From NCBI GenBank assembly GCA_902803265.1, contig CADCPD010000004.1, positions 1 through 25,331 on the forward strand: a DNA stretch of 25,331 nucleotides, read 5' to 3'. Below, piece after piece: positions 15,148-22,717 of the stretch. The notes beneath the pieces are model-generated. The model had not been told where the DNA came from. It did not search any database and was given only the letters and a program-made list of their open reading frames with translations. This DNA comes from an uncultured bacterium (GTDB taxonomy: Bacteria > Cyanobacteriota > Vampirovibrionia > Gastranaerophilales > Gastranaerophilaceae). The position numbers were made by a program, and so were the translations under genes. Position 1 is the first letter of the stretch. Every line of letters starts with the position of its first letter.

Positions 15148-15741
15148 TTATTTTATATCCATTTTTTGATAAGAATCAACCTTACCTTTTTCTTTATAAA
15201 GTTTTTGAAAGTTTTGTTGAGATTGTTGGTAATTATTAATAGTTAACTGTAGTGATTTATTAACAGCAAAAAACAATAGTGGAAAACTTATAATAATCGT
15301 TAAACATGCAACGATTAAATGCTTATAATAAATTTGTTGTTCCTTAAGTCTTTTAGACTTACTGTTAGCGACTTGCTTATCAGAAATAATCTCATTAATT
15401 AGCGCTGTTCTTTCGTCAATTGATAAATTATCAACATATTCAACATTGTTTGGTGTTATATAAACAACATATTTTTTACAATTAAGTTTTGGGAAATTTT
15501 CAGCAGGATCTGGCGCAGGAGCGACAGGTTCTTCAGGTTTTTGTTCAACAACAGGCTCTTTATTAAAATCTTCATTAGACATGTTAGCAGCTTCGCCGAC
15601 ATCAACATGCTGCTGCAATTGTTGTGTCAGAGCTTCAATATTGACATCGTCATCAAACTCAATGTCATCCTCATCATCGTCATCAAAAGAATTTAATTTT
15701 TCTTCTTCAGAAGTTTCAGTACCTAAATTTTTTTCGTCCAA
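15148..15741 (-). CDS. Unrecognised acidic single-pass membrane protein
   Basis: The 197-residue protein has four parts. The N-terminus is strongly acidic, with a run of Asp/Glu at residues 19-32. A Pro/Glu/Ala-rich stretch follows at 62-82. A small folded-looking segment lies at 86-120 (KKYVVYITPNNVEYVDNLS...). One membrane helix spans about 141-160, preceded by a basic KSKRLK, so the acidic part should be cytoplasmic. The C-terminal 37 residues are polar, Gln/Lys-rich and probably coiled. The start is a TTG at 15741 with GAGG six bases upstream; the first internal ATG (residue 54) would remove the acidic part. A near-consensus promoter precedes it, divergent from the heptose kinase gene. 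I recognise no family. The layout suggests a cytoplasmic binding or scaffold arm tethered to the membrane, which is inference only. Confidence 0.8.
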   Translation of the reverse strand: MDEKNLGTETSEEEKLNSFDDDDEDDIEFDDDVNIEALTQQLQQHVDVGEAANMSNEDFNKEPVVEQKPEEPVAPAPDPAENFPKLNCKKYVVYITPNNVEYVDNLSIDERTALINEIISDKQVANSKSKRLKEQQIYYKHLIVACLTIIISFPLLFFAVNKSLQLTINNYQQSQQNFQKLYKEKGKVDSYQKMDIK

Positions 15742-15743
15742 CT

Positions 15744-15773
15744 TTGCCTCAAAATTTTTATTTATGCTATGAT
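15744..15773 (+). promoter_or_regulatory. Predicted promoter of the heptose kinase operon
   Basis: TTGCCT (15744-15749), an 18-base spacer and TATGAT (15768-15773) with an extended -10 TGC directly before it. It overlaps the divergent promoter at 15775-15803. Confidence 0.5.
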
Positions 15774-15774
15774 A

Positions 15775-15803
15775 ATTATATATTATATTTTAGGAATTAT
15801 CAA
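15775..15803 (-). promoter_or_regulatory. Predicted promoter of the acidic membrane protein gene
   Basis: On the minus strand, TTGATA (15798-15803), a 17-base spacer and the perfect -10 TATAAT (15775-15780). The start point would be near 15768, inside the opposing promoter. Confidence 0.65.
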
Positions 15804-15805
15804 CT

Positions 15806-16831
15806 ATGAACATCAATAAAGACAAGTTAATCGGTTATATAAACGATTTAAAAAATACCCGTGTATTAATAATCGGTGATTTAGCTATGGATGAAATGGT
15901 TTATGGTAATACTGAGAGAATATCAAGAGAAGCACCTGTCTTGATTTTGTTGCATGAAGAAACAAAATTAATTCTTGGTGCAGCATCGAATGCTGCAAAC
16001 AATGCTTCAAAAATCAACGGCGGAAAAGTTTCCGTAATCGGAGTTTTGGGAAAAGATTATCAAGCGGAACAATTAAAAGAAGCTTTTGAAAAAGAAAATA
16101 TAAATACAGAATACCTTGTTTATGATGAAACAAGAAAAACGACTACAAAAACAAGAATTTCCGGTTCTTGTTCTCAGTCTGTTACACAACAAATAGTAAG
16201 AATAGACAGACAAACAAAAGCTCCTTTATCAAAAGAAACCGAAGCAAAAATTCTTGAACAAATAGAAAAAGCTATTCCTGAACACGATGCAATAATATTA
16301 TCTGATTATCATATCGGAACTTTAACCCAAAAAATTATTGATAAATCAATTGAACTTGCAAATAAATACGAAAAGGTTATCGTTGCGGATATTCAAAAAG
16401 ATTTTGATAAATACAAAAATATAACATCACTAACACCAAATCTTCCTGACACGCAAAAATTTTTAGGATTTAACTTGAATACAAAAGCAGATTTTGAAAA
16501 AGCCGGAAGCATTTTACACAACCTTATAAAATCAAAATCTATACTTATAACATGCGGAGACAGAGGAATGATGGTAATTGAGCCGGATTATAAAATCACA
16601 GAAATTCCTGTTTTCAACAAATCACACGTATTTGATGTAACAGGTGCCGGTGATACTGTAACTGCACTATATACTATGGCATTAAGTATAGGAGCCGAGC
16701 CTGTTTATGCCGCAGTTATAGGAAATATCGCAGCAAGTATTGTTATAAAACAATTCGGATGTGCTACAACAACAATAGATGAATTAATAGAAATGACATT
16801 GAAGAAAGATAAAGAACTCTGCATCAAATAG
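15806..16831 (+). CDS. hldA: D-glycero-D-manno-heptose-7-phosphate kinase (HldA/RfaE domain I)
   Basis: A PfkB/ribokinase-family kinase that phosphorylates heptose-7-phosphate at C1 on the way to ADP- or GDP-heptose for the LPS core. It has 341 residues. RfaE-type marks are VLIIGDLAMDEMVYG (20-34), ERISREAPVLIL (37-48) and LGAASNAANN, where related kinases read LGGAANVAxN. The PfkB C-terminal signature DVTGAGDTVTA has the catalytic base D283. No nucleotidyltransferase half (HldE domain II) is fused, so the adenylyl- or guanylyltransferase must be elsewhere. The ribosome site AGGA lies 10 bases before the ATG. It is the first gene of a three-gene plus-strand operon with an O-antigen-ligase-like gene, consistent with glycan synthesis. 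Specificity for heptose over another sugar is inferred from the RISREAP motif. Confidence 0.85.
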   Translation: MNINKDKLIGYINDLKNTRVLIIGDLAMDEMVYGNTERISREAPVLILLHEETKLILGAASNAANNASKINGGKVSVIGVLGKDYQAEQLKEAFEKENINTEYLVYDETRKTTTKTRISGSCSQSVTQQIVRIDRQTKAPLSKETEAKILEQIEKAIPEHDAIILSDYHIGTLTQKIIDKSIELANKYEKVIVADIQKDFDKYKNITSLTPNLPDTQKFLGFNLNTKADFEKAGSILHNLIKSKSILITCGDRGMMVIEPDYKITEIPVFNKSHVFDVTGAGDTVTALYTMALSIGAEPVYAAVIGNIAASIVIKQFGCATTTIDELIEMTLKKDKELCIK

Positions 16832-16862
16832 AAAATAAATAGCAAATAAAAAGGAGCGAAAT

Positions 16863-17423
16863 ATGATAGCAAAATTAAAAGAAATAAAACCAATAGACTG
16901 GATTATTCTTGCAGGAATTTTAATAGCAATAATTGTTGGGTTTTTAACATTTTCTCACATAAGACAAACAGCAGGAAAACAAATTGAAGCAACTTCAAAA
17001 ATTGGTTTTCAAGTATTTTTAAGAAGTGTAACCATAACAGGTAACAAATTACCAATGAAAAACGGAGAAAAAACATTTTTAACAATAAGAAATGTTCCAT
17101 ACAAAGATTTAGATGTAATTGATGTAAAATATGATACAAAAAAAGTTGTATTACCTAATGCAAAAGGAAAAGAACCTTTTACAATGGTAGATGACGTATC
17201 ACAAGCTTTTTCATATGATATTTTATTAACAATTGTAGATACAGCAAAAATAACAAAAGACGGTGCAGTTGTTGGAGGAAATAAAATTAAAATCGGTATT
17301 CCTGTAACAATCGAAGGTCAAAATTACAGATTTAACGGAGTTATTTCAGATATTCAAATCATAAATGACGAAGTACAAAATGAAAATAAGGATGTAAAAA
17401 AGACTCCTGACAGTCTTACTTAA
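16863..17423 (+). CDS. DUF4330-like membrane-anchored protein
   Basis: The 186-residue protein begins with KLKEIKPIDWIILAG and one membrane helix (about 13-31). A beta-rich extracytoplasmic domain of about 150 residues follows, containing VFLRSVTITG, FLTIRNVPYKDLDVIDVKY and KIKIGIPVTIEGQNYRFNGVISDI. The N-terminal layout (short basic start, xxxDW, helix) and the RNVP-like element recall DUF4330, a family of unknown function known from cyanobacteria and Firmicutes. I assign it from memory of the pattern, not from a search. A strong ribosome site (AAGGAG) precedes the ATG. It sits between the heptose kinase and the O-antigen-ligase-like gene, 11 bp from the latter, suggesting a part in glycan assembly or export. 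Confidence 0.65.
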   Translation: MIAKLKEIKPIDWIILAGILIAIIVGFLTFSHIRQTAGKQIEATSKIGFQVFLRSVTITGNKLPMKNGEKTFLTIRNVPYKDLDVIDVKYDTKKVVLPNAKGKEPFTMVDDVSQAFSYDILLTIVDTAKITKDGAVVGGNKIKIGIPVTIEGQNYRFNGVISDIQIINDEVQNENKDVKKTPDSLT

Positions 17424-17434
17424 GGCAAAGGATA

Positions 17435-18784
17435 ATGTTTGACAAAATAATTTCTTTTACAAGAGAAAAAAGTGAATACATTGGCGAAAATAGTTTTATT
17501 ATAAAAAATTTAGATAATATAATTTTATTTTTTATAGTTACAACTCTTATTTCAACTTTATTTTGTTCAACAGATACTATAGGTTTTCTTTCATTAATAG
17601 TAATATTTCTAACAGCAATAAAACTTTTTGTACAAAAAGATAAAATAGCAAAAACAAACGCACTTGATATATGCCTATTAATTTATTTTATGTTTGTAAT
17701 AATAAGTTTAGCCGGTTCAACTTTATTTTATTTAAGTTTAAAAGGCTTTTTAAAAACTTGTACCTATTTAGGGTTTTATCTTGCAATGGTGCATTTTTTA
17801 AACAGTAACAGAAATAAAATAATTACCGTTTTATTAACAATTGCGGGATTAGTAAGTTTTGAATCAATATACGCAATATTTCAAAATACAATTCCGACAA
17901 ACACAAATCTAACATGGCAGGATGTCAGCTATTTGAGACCGGAAGAAGTTATGACAAGGGTTTACGGAACATTACAACCATATAATCCAAATCTTCTTGC
18001 AGGATTTTTAATAGTTTGTATTCCTGTTATATACGGAATTTGTGCATATTGTTTAAGTAAAAAGCACTATAAATCCGGTATTATTTCATTAATATTGTCT
18101 GCAATATGCTCTTGGGCAGTAATTTGCACAGGCTGCAGAGGTGCATATTTAGCATTATTAGCAATACTTTTCGGAATAATTTTAATATCTGCAAAATTTT
18201 TATGGCAAAATTACAAAAAAATATATTTGTCTGTTTTAGGTGCAATTTGTTCACTTTCAGCTATTGCTATACTTTCTTTACAATCCGTAAGAATGAGATT
18301 TTTATCAATATTCATAATGCGCCAAGACAGTTCAAATTCATTTAGATTTAATGTTTATCAATCTTCATTACAAATGTTTGCCGACAACTGGTTATTGGGT
18401 ATCGGCTGTGGGAATCAGAATTTCAGAGAAATTTACGGATTATATATGAAAACAGGATTTGACGCTTTAAGCTGCTATAATATATTTCTTGAAACAGCGG
18501 TAGAAAGCGGAATATTTGCCCTCATTGCATTTATCGGATTTTTATATATTTTATTTGCAAAGAGCATAAATTTTATTAAAAACTCTGAAAACATTTATGA
18601 TGTTATTCTAATTTCAGCTGCAATTTTAAGCATACTTGGAGTAATGGTTCACGGACTTGTAGATACAGTATTTTTCAGACCGCAAATCCAAATTATTTTC
18701 TGGATAATGTGTGCAGTGCTAAGAGTTACTCTTTTTGAAGAAGAAAAACAACAACAAATTTCTTTCACTGCAAATACAAAATAA
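17435..18784 (+). CDS. O-antigen ligase/polymerase-like polytopic membrane protein (Wzy_C/IctB-like)
   Basis: The 449-residue protein has ten or more predicted membrane helices, a cytoplasmic N-terminus, and a long periplasmic loop in its second half. Class marks are the Arg-containing TGCRGAYLALLAILFG at the helix before the loop, SFRFNVYQSSLQMFADNWLLGIGCGNQNF in the loop, and YNIFLETAVESGIFALIAF (replacing the usual H-NxxLxxxxExG). These are typical of WaaL, Wzy and related GT-C-like ligases that transfer lipid-linked glycans. Cyanobacterial IctB proteins, once called bicarbonate transporters, are of the same class. The usual His before the NxxL motif is not evident; the sequence has CYN there. 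The ribosome site AAAGGA is close to the ATG. It converges with queA, and the stop codons are separated by only 4 bp. Confidence 0.82.
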   Translation: MFDKIISFTREKSEYIGENSFIIKNLDNIILFFIVTTLISTLFCSTDTIGFLSLIVIFLTAIKLFVQKDKIAKTNALDICLLIYFMFVIISLAGSTLFYLSLKGFLKTCTYLGFYLAMVHFLNSNRNKIITVLLTIAGLVSFESIYAIFQNTIPTNTNLTWQDVSYLRPEEVMTRVYGTLQPYNPNLLAGFLIVCIPVIYGICAYCLSKKHYKSGIISLILSAICSWAVICTGCRGAYLALLAILFGIILISAKFLWQNYKKIYLSVLGAICSLSAIAILSLQSVRMRFLSIFIMRQDSSNSFRFNVYQSSLQMFADNWLLGIGCGNQNFREIYGLYMKTGFDALSCYNIFLETAVESGIFALIAFIGFLYILFAKSINFIKNSENIYDVILISAAILSILGVMVHGLVDTVFFRPQIQIIFWIMCAVLRVTLFEEEKQQQISFTANTK

Positions 18785-18788
18785 ATAT

Positions 18789-19829
18789 TTAAGAAATATA
18801 CATACAGTCGCCGTATGAATAAAAGCGATATTTTTCTTCAATCGCAGATTTGTAAGCATCAAAAATAAAATCTTTTCCTGCCAAAGCACTCACCAACATT
18901 AGTAATGTAGATTTTGGAAGGTGAAAATTTGTAATTAAATTATCAACTACTTTAAACTCATATGGCGGATAAATAAATAATCTTGAAGAAGATTTGCAGG
19001 CTTTAATTTCACCAAATTGCTGATAAGCTGTTTCAAGCGTACGCACAGAAGTTGTTCCTACGGCAACAAGTTTTTTACCCTGAGCTTTTGCTCTATTTAT
19101 TGCGTCTGCTGTTTCTTGAGAAATTTCAAATTCTTCGGAATCCATTTTATGATCAAGAATATTTTCACATTTTACAGGTCTGAAAGTTCCCAAACCAACA
19201 GTTAAATTAACGTAAGATATTTCAACACCTTTATTTTTTAGCTTTTCTAAAATTTCTTGTGTAAAATGTAATCCTGCAGTAGGTGCAGCAACTGAGCCTT
19301 CGTGTTTTGCATATACAGTCTGATAACGGTCGTAATCAAGAGATTTTCTTTCATCATCAGTCATTTTTCTTTCGATATAAGGCGGAAGTGGAATATTTCC
19401 TACTTTATCAAGAATTTCATACAATATTCCGTCATAAATTAGTTCTACAAGCCATTTACCATCACCTAAATTTTCTAACGCTTTAACAGATAAACAATCT
19501 GCAATTTTTATATCCATACCTTCTTTTATACGTTTAGACGGCTTTATCAAGGCTTCCCATTTCTTATCACCACAGTCTTTAAGCAAAAATATTTCTATCA
19601 AAGCACCGGTATCTTTATGTCCGTAAAGACGTGCAGGAATAACTTTTGTATTATTTAAAACAAGAATACAATTTTCATCCAAATAGTCAACAATATCGTA
19701 AAAATGCTTGTGAAAAAACGTATGAGAGTTTCTGTCTAAAACCATCATTCTTGAATTTTCACGCTTATCACTCGGAGTTTGTGCAATTAATTCTTCCGGT
19801 AAATTATAATCAAATTCAGAAACTAACAT
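18789..19829 (-). CDS. queA: S-adenosylmethionine:tRNA ribosyltransferase-isomerase
   Basis: It transfers and isomerises the ribosyl group of SAM onto preQ1-modified tRNA, giving epoxyqueuosine at position 34 of tRNAs including tRNA-Tyr, one of which is encoded in this window. At 346 residues it is of family length. Its start, MLVSEFDYNLPEELIAQTP, is the family N-terminus and fixes the ATG at 19829. Other motifs are VLNNTKVIPARLYG (56-69), SVAAPTAGLHFT (the QueA signature), VGLGTFRPV, and NLITNFHLPKSTLLMLVSALAG. It starts 4 bp after the yidC stop, so it is probably translated from the yidC transcript. The ribosome site is weak. Confidence 0.97.
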   Translation of the reverse strand: MLVSEFDYNLPEELIAQTPSDKRENSRMMVLDRNSHTFFHKHFYDIVDYLDENCILVLNNTKVIPARLYGHKDTGALIEIFLLKDCGDKKWEALIKPSKRIKEGMDIKIADCLSVKALENLGDGKWLVELIYDGILYEILDKVGNIPLPPYIERKMTDDERKSLDYDRYQTVYAKHEGSVAAPTAGLHFTQEILEKLKNKGVEISYVNLTVGLGTFRPVKCENILDHKMDSEEFEISQETADAINRAKAQGKKLVAVGTTSVRTLETAYQQFGEIKACKSSSRLFIYPPYEFKVVDNLITNFHLPKSTLLMLVSALAGKDFIFDAYKSAIEEKYRFYSYGDCMYIS

Positions 19830-19833
19830 AACT

Positions 19834-20916
19834 CTATTCTTTAGGTTCTATTTTCTTTGCTTTTGCAACAACATCGTCATCAATTTTTTGTTTTTTAGCT
19901 TCTTCTTCTTTATCAATTTGTTTGTTTATAACAACTGTTTGGAATACTTGGAACAAGTTTGAAACAACAAGATACAATAAAACCCCAGCCGGAATAGGAA
20001 TAAATACAAATGTTGCTGTTAACATAATCGGCATAAAAGTATTCATAGATTTTTGCATAGCTTGTTGAGCTGGGTCTTGAGGCGCATTTTTATTTGTTGC
20101 CATCATTACCTTTTGGCTAAATACCATTGTTAAACCGAATAATACAATTAACAATAATACATCATAATGGAAACTGTTTTTAACAGCTTTTGAAGGCATT
20201 TCTGTTATTAATATTCCGTCTTTTCTTACAAATGTTGCATCTTCAGATTCTTTTGTCTGCATATTTGTAATTTTTACTTCAGCTTTTTCAATTTTATCTA
20301 ATTTAGAGAATTTTAAATCCAAACTGTCTAAACTGATTTTGAAATCAATAGGCTGATCAGGAGTTATATCTCCTTGAACACTTAATGCTTTGTTCGGTTT
20401 TTCTATTTTAACCGCATCTTCTACAGTACCGTCTGTAAAGTAAACTTTTGCTGTTTTATTTAACATAAATGAATCATATTTTGAAACACCCATAACTCCG
20501 TCATTTGAAATACCGGCATTTGTTTTTAAAGTTGCATCAAGTCTTTTTATAAATAAAAATGATGTATCTCCAGCCATAGATATGAATTGAGGACTCATTA
20601 ATGATGTATACAATAAAATGAATATAGGCATTTGAATTAATAATGGGAAGCATCCTGCCATAGGATTAAATTTATGTTCTTTATAAAAATCCATCATTTT
20701 CTTTTGCATTAATTGCGGATCATTTTTATATCTGTCCTGAATAGCTTTCATTTTTGGCTGTAAAGTTTGCATAATTCTCATTGAACGTTGTTGAGAAACA
20801 CCCAAAGGCCACATTAAAGCTCTTATTACTATTGTTAATAAAATAATTCCAACACCAAAACCACCTATTACTGATAGTGATTTTAATAATTTTATCATTA
20901 AAGTTACAAAATCCAT
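19834..20916 (-). CDS. yidC: Membrane protein insertase YidC (Oxa1/Alb3 family) with large periplasmic insert
   Basis: It inserts proteins into the inner membrane, alone or with SecYEG. The 360-residue protein lacks the proteobacterial N-terminal helix and P1 domain and starts at the conserved core. TM1 spans about 18-37, with the groove arginine R32 (IVIRALMWPLG). A basic cytoplasmic hairpin follows (about 40-82), then TM2 in NPMAGCFPLLIQMPIFILLYTSL (84-106). An extracytoplasmic insert of about 120 residues (125-248), polar and strand-rich, comes before TM3 (251-268), TM4 and TM5 (291-330). The tail is basic/acidic. The insert site resembles that of cyanobacterial YidC as I recall it. The ATG at 20916 has ribosome site TGAGGAT. 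A promoter lies upstream at 20961-20989. Confidence 0.95.
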   Translation of the reverse strand: MDFVTLMIKLLKSLSVIGGFGVGIILLTIVIRALMWPLGVSQQRSMRIMQTLQPKMKAIQDRYKNDPQLMQKKMMDFYKEHKFNPMAGCFPLLIQMPIFILLYTSLMSPQFISMAGDTSFLFIKRLDATLKTNAGISNDGVMGVSKYDSFMLNKTAKVYFTDGTVEDAVKIEKPNKALSVQGDITPDQPIDFKISLDSLDLKFSKLDKIEKAEVKITNMQTKESEDATFVRKDGILITEMPSKAVKNSFHYDVLLLIVLFGLTMVFSQKVMMATNKNAPQDPAQQAMQKSMNTFMPIMLTATFVFIPIPAGVLLYLVVSNLFQVFQTVVINKQIDKEEEAKKQKIDDDVVAKAKKIEPKE

Positions 20917-20960
20917 TTCTATATCCTCAAATCTTACGTTTCCCTAATCTAACTTCGTTT

Positions 20961-20989
20961 AAAATAACCCAAAAATACCCATAAGTCAA
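20961..20989 (-). promoter_or_regulatory. Predicted promoter of yidC-queA
   Basis: On the minus strand, TTGACT (20984-20989), a 17-base spacer and TATTTT (20961-20966), just after the stop of the upstream small gene. It would let yidC-queA be expressed separately from the rluD group. Confidence 0.5.
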
Positions 20990-20995
20990 ATAGAC

Positions 20996-21292
20996 CTAAT
21001 TATTATTATTTTCAAGAGCGTTTTTTAGAGCTTTTTCCAAAACCTCAATTTTTTGTTCTAAAACTTCTACTTTAGAAGAATTTTCACTGTCTGATATATC
21101 AATTTTTTCTACTTGTCGTTTATAGCTTTTTATTTTGTCATTCAAAACTAAAATAAAAGATTGCATGTAGAATATACCTGCAAACAAGCCTATAACGCCT
21201 GTTAAAGCAAGCATTTTACTATGAGTTGTATATACTAAATATCCGATTACGGTTAATAATGCTATAGTTAATATTTTAAATATAATTTTCAA
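20996..21292 (-). CDS. Small membrane protein: two helices plus coiled coil (LapA-like layout)
   Basis: The 98-residue protein has two hydrophobic helices (about 4-22 and 28-50) in a hairpin. A cytoplasmic-looking charged tail with heptad pattern follows (KVEVLEQKIEVLEKALKNAL), ending in a run of Asn. The layout matches that of LapA, an LPS-assembly regulator, but I see no diagnostic sequence motif, so this is only an analogy. Its ATG overlaps the rluD stop by 4 bp (ATGA type), which implies coupled translation. It lies between rluD and yidC. Confidence 0.75.
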   Translation of the reverse strand: MKIIFKILTIALLTVIGYLVYTTHSKMLALTGVIGLFAGIFYMQSFILVLNDKIKSYKRQVEKIDISDSENSSKVEVLEQKIEVLEKALKNALENNNN

Positions 21293-22197
21293 TTTTTACT
21301 CCTTAAATATTTTAATACTCGTTCTAATTTTTCATCATAGTTAATTTCTACATTTATTATCTCATTAGAAAACGGCTTTGTAAAGTTTAGAGAATATGCC
21401 ATTAAAACCTGCTCTTGAGTATGAATTTTAGACATGCCTGCACCATATAAAGTATCATTCATAACAGGATGACCAATTGACGACATATGAACTCTTATTT
21501 GATGAGTTCTTCCTGTTTTAAGCTCAAGTTCAACAAAAGTATATTCTTTAAATCTTTCCAAAACTCTGTAAATAGTTATACTTTCTCTACCTCCATCAAC
21601 TATATCCATTCTTTGAGGATTTTTAATACATCTTCCGATAGGTTTATTTATAATAGCTGCATCTGTATCAATTACACCTTTTACAACAGCATAATACTTT
21701 CTTATTGCTGTTTTTGTTTTAATTTGCTGCTGCAAAAATTCGTGAGTTTTATTATTTTTTGCAACCATTAAAAGCCCCGAAGTATTTCTGTCCAAACGAT
21801 GAACAATACCTCGTCTGAAATCACCTCCAATATCGGATAAAGTTTTAGGACAATAACTTAAAAGAGCATTAACAAGCGTTCCTGTTTTTTCTTTTCCTGC
21901 AGGGTGAGTAAGCATTCCTGAAGGCTTATTTACAACAAGCATATTTTCATCTTCATATTCAATTTTTAATGGTATATCCTCTGCAACCAAAGGTTTTATT
22001 TCAAAAATATCATCAGAAAATTCCACTTTATCATTTTCTTTTAGGGAATACGATGACTTTTTAATTGCACTATTAACTTTAATTAAACCGTTTTTTATTG
22101 CATCCTGAACATTGTTTCTTGATACATCATCAAACATTTCACTTACAAATTTATCAAGACGCTTATGTTCATCAATTTCTTCAATTAAGTATTCCAT
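21289..22197 (-). CDS. rluD: Pseudouridine synthase, RluD/RluA family
   Basis: It converts specific uridines in 23S rRNA (RluD sites are in helix 69) to pseudouridine. The 302-residue protein has an N-terminal S4 RNA-binding domain (about 12-60, RLDKFVSEMFDDVSRNNVQDAI...GLIKVN). The catalytic domain follows, with NKPSGMLTHPA (90-100), GIVHRLDRNTSGLLMVAK carrying the catalytic D136, and GRTHQIRVHMSSIGHPVMND. Within the family an S4-bearing form of this length is RluD-like, but RluC-type specificity cannot be excluded. It starts 1 bp after the lspA stop. Confidence 0.93.
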   Translation of the reverse strand: MEYLIEEIDEHKRLDKFVSEMFDDVSRNNVQDAIKNGLIKVNSAIKKSSYSLKENDKVEFSDDIFEIKPLVAEDIPLKIEYEDENMLVVNKPSGMLTHPAGKEKTGTLVNALLSYCPKTLSDIGGDFRRGIVHRLDRNTSGLLMVAKNNKTHEFLQQQIKTKTAIRKYYAVVKGVIDTDAAIINKPIGRCIKNPQRMDIVDGGRESITIYRVLERFKEYTFVELELKTGRTHQIRVHMSSIGHPVMNDTLYGAGMSKIHTQEQVLMAYSLNFTKPFSNEIINVEINYDEKLERVLKYLRSKN

Positions 22198-22198
22198 T

Positions 22199-22717
22199 TT
22201 ATATATTCTTCAAAAGATTTTTACTAAACAATAAAATTATTATAATTAAAACTGCAATATTTATGGACATATCAGAGAAATTAAAAATCGGAAAATCTAC
22301 AAAATTTAATTTGATAAAATCTCTCACAAAACCCAAAAATAAACGTTCATATAAATTACAAAAAATTCCGGACATCAATAGCGAAGATGCAAAAACAGCC
22401 TTCATTGATAAAGTTTGCAAATTGTTTATCGTATAAATAAGAACAACTACTAAAGCTATTCCTGCCAAAGCAATCACGGCATAAGGATAATTTTCCAAAA
22501 GACTAAATGCTGCACCAGTATTTTGAACATACTTTAATGTAAATACTGAATTTACAACGGTTAAGCCCATTTCCATTTCATCCAAAAGTAAATCAGTTAA
22601 ATACATATTTGCCAAAACAAAAAAAACCAACGTTACAATAAGATATATCATCTTGCTTGTAATTGAAGATTCAACAATACGTTCTGCTTTATTAGATTTT
22701 CGTTTCTTTTTTGTCAT
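22199..22717 (-). CDS. lspA: Lipoprotein signal peptidase (signal peptidase II) with variant active site
   Basis: Signal peptidase II removes the signal peptide of diacylated prolipoproteins at the inner membrane. The 172-residue protein has four predicted helices and the family motif YVQNTGAAFS (64-73). The end of the protein reads CNLYERLFLGFVRDFI and PIFNFSDMSI. In E. coli LspA the catalytic pair is D114 (in GNLFDR) and D141 (in NLAD). Here the second is kept (D149), but the first is Glu (E124, codon GAA). The N-terminal DxxSK motif is also lost (N38 and T42 at the D23 and K27 positions). The ATG at 22717 overlaps the upstream gene by 26 bp and has no clear ribosome site; ATG at residue 24 is an alternative. 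It is homologous to LspA beyond doubt, but activity is uncertain. Confidence 0.88.
   Translation of the reverse strand: MTKKKRKSNKAERIVESSITSKMIYLIVTLVFFVLANMYLTDLLLDEMEMGLTVVNSVFTLKYVQNTGAAFSLLENYPYAVIALAGIALVVVLIYTINNLQTLSMKAVFASSLLMSGIFCNLYERLFLGFVRDFIKLNFVDFPIFNFSDMSINIAVLIIIILLFSKNLLKNI

Noticed and set aside
15581..15772. 63-codon plus-strand frame rich in Ser and Cys
   Set aside because: It is the complement of the Asp/Glu run of the acidic membrane protein; the Ser repeats are a composition shadow.
20917..20995. Seven-codon upstream frame (MGIFGLF) in the yidC leader
   Set aside because: No ribosome site, and it overlaps the predicted promoter, so it would probably not be transcribed intact.
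22098..22436. 112-codon plus-strand frame across the rluD/lspA junction
   Set aside because: It lies opposite two recognised genes with conserved motifs and has no ribosome site or promoter.
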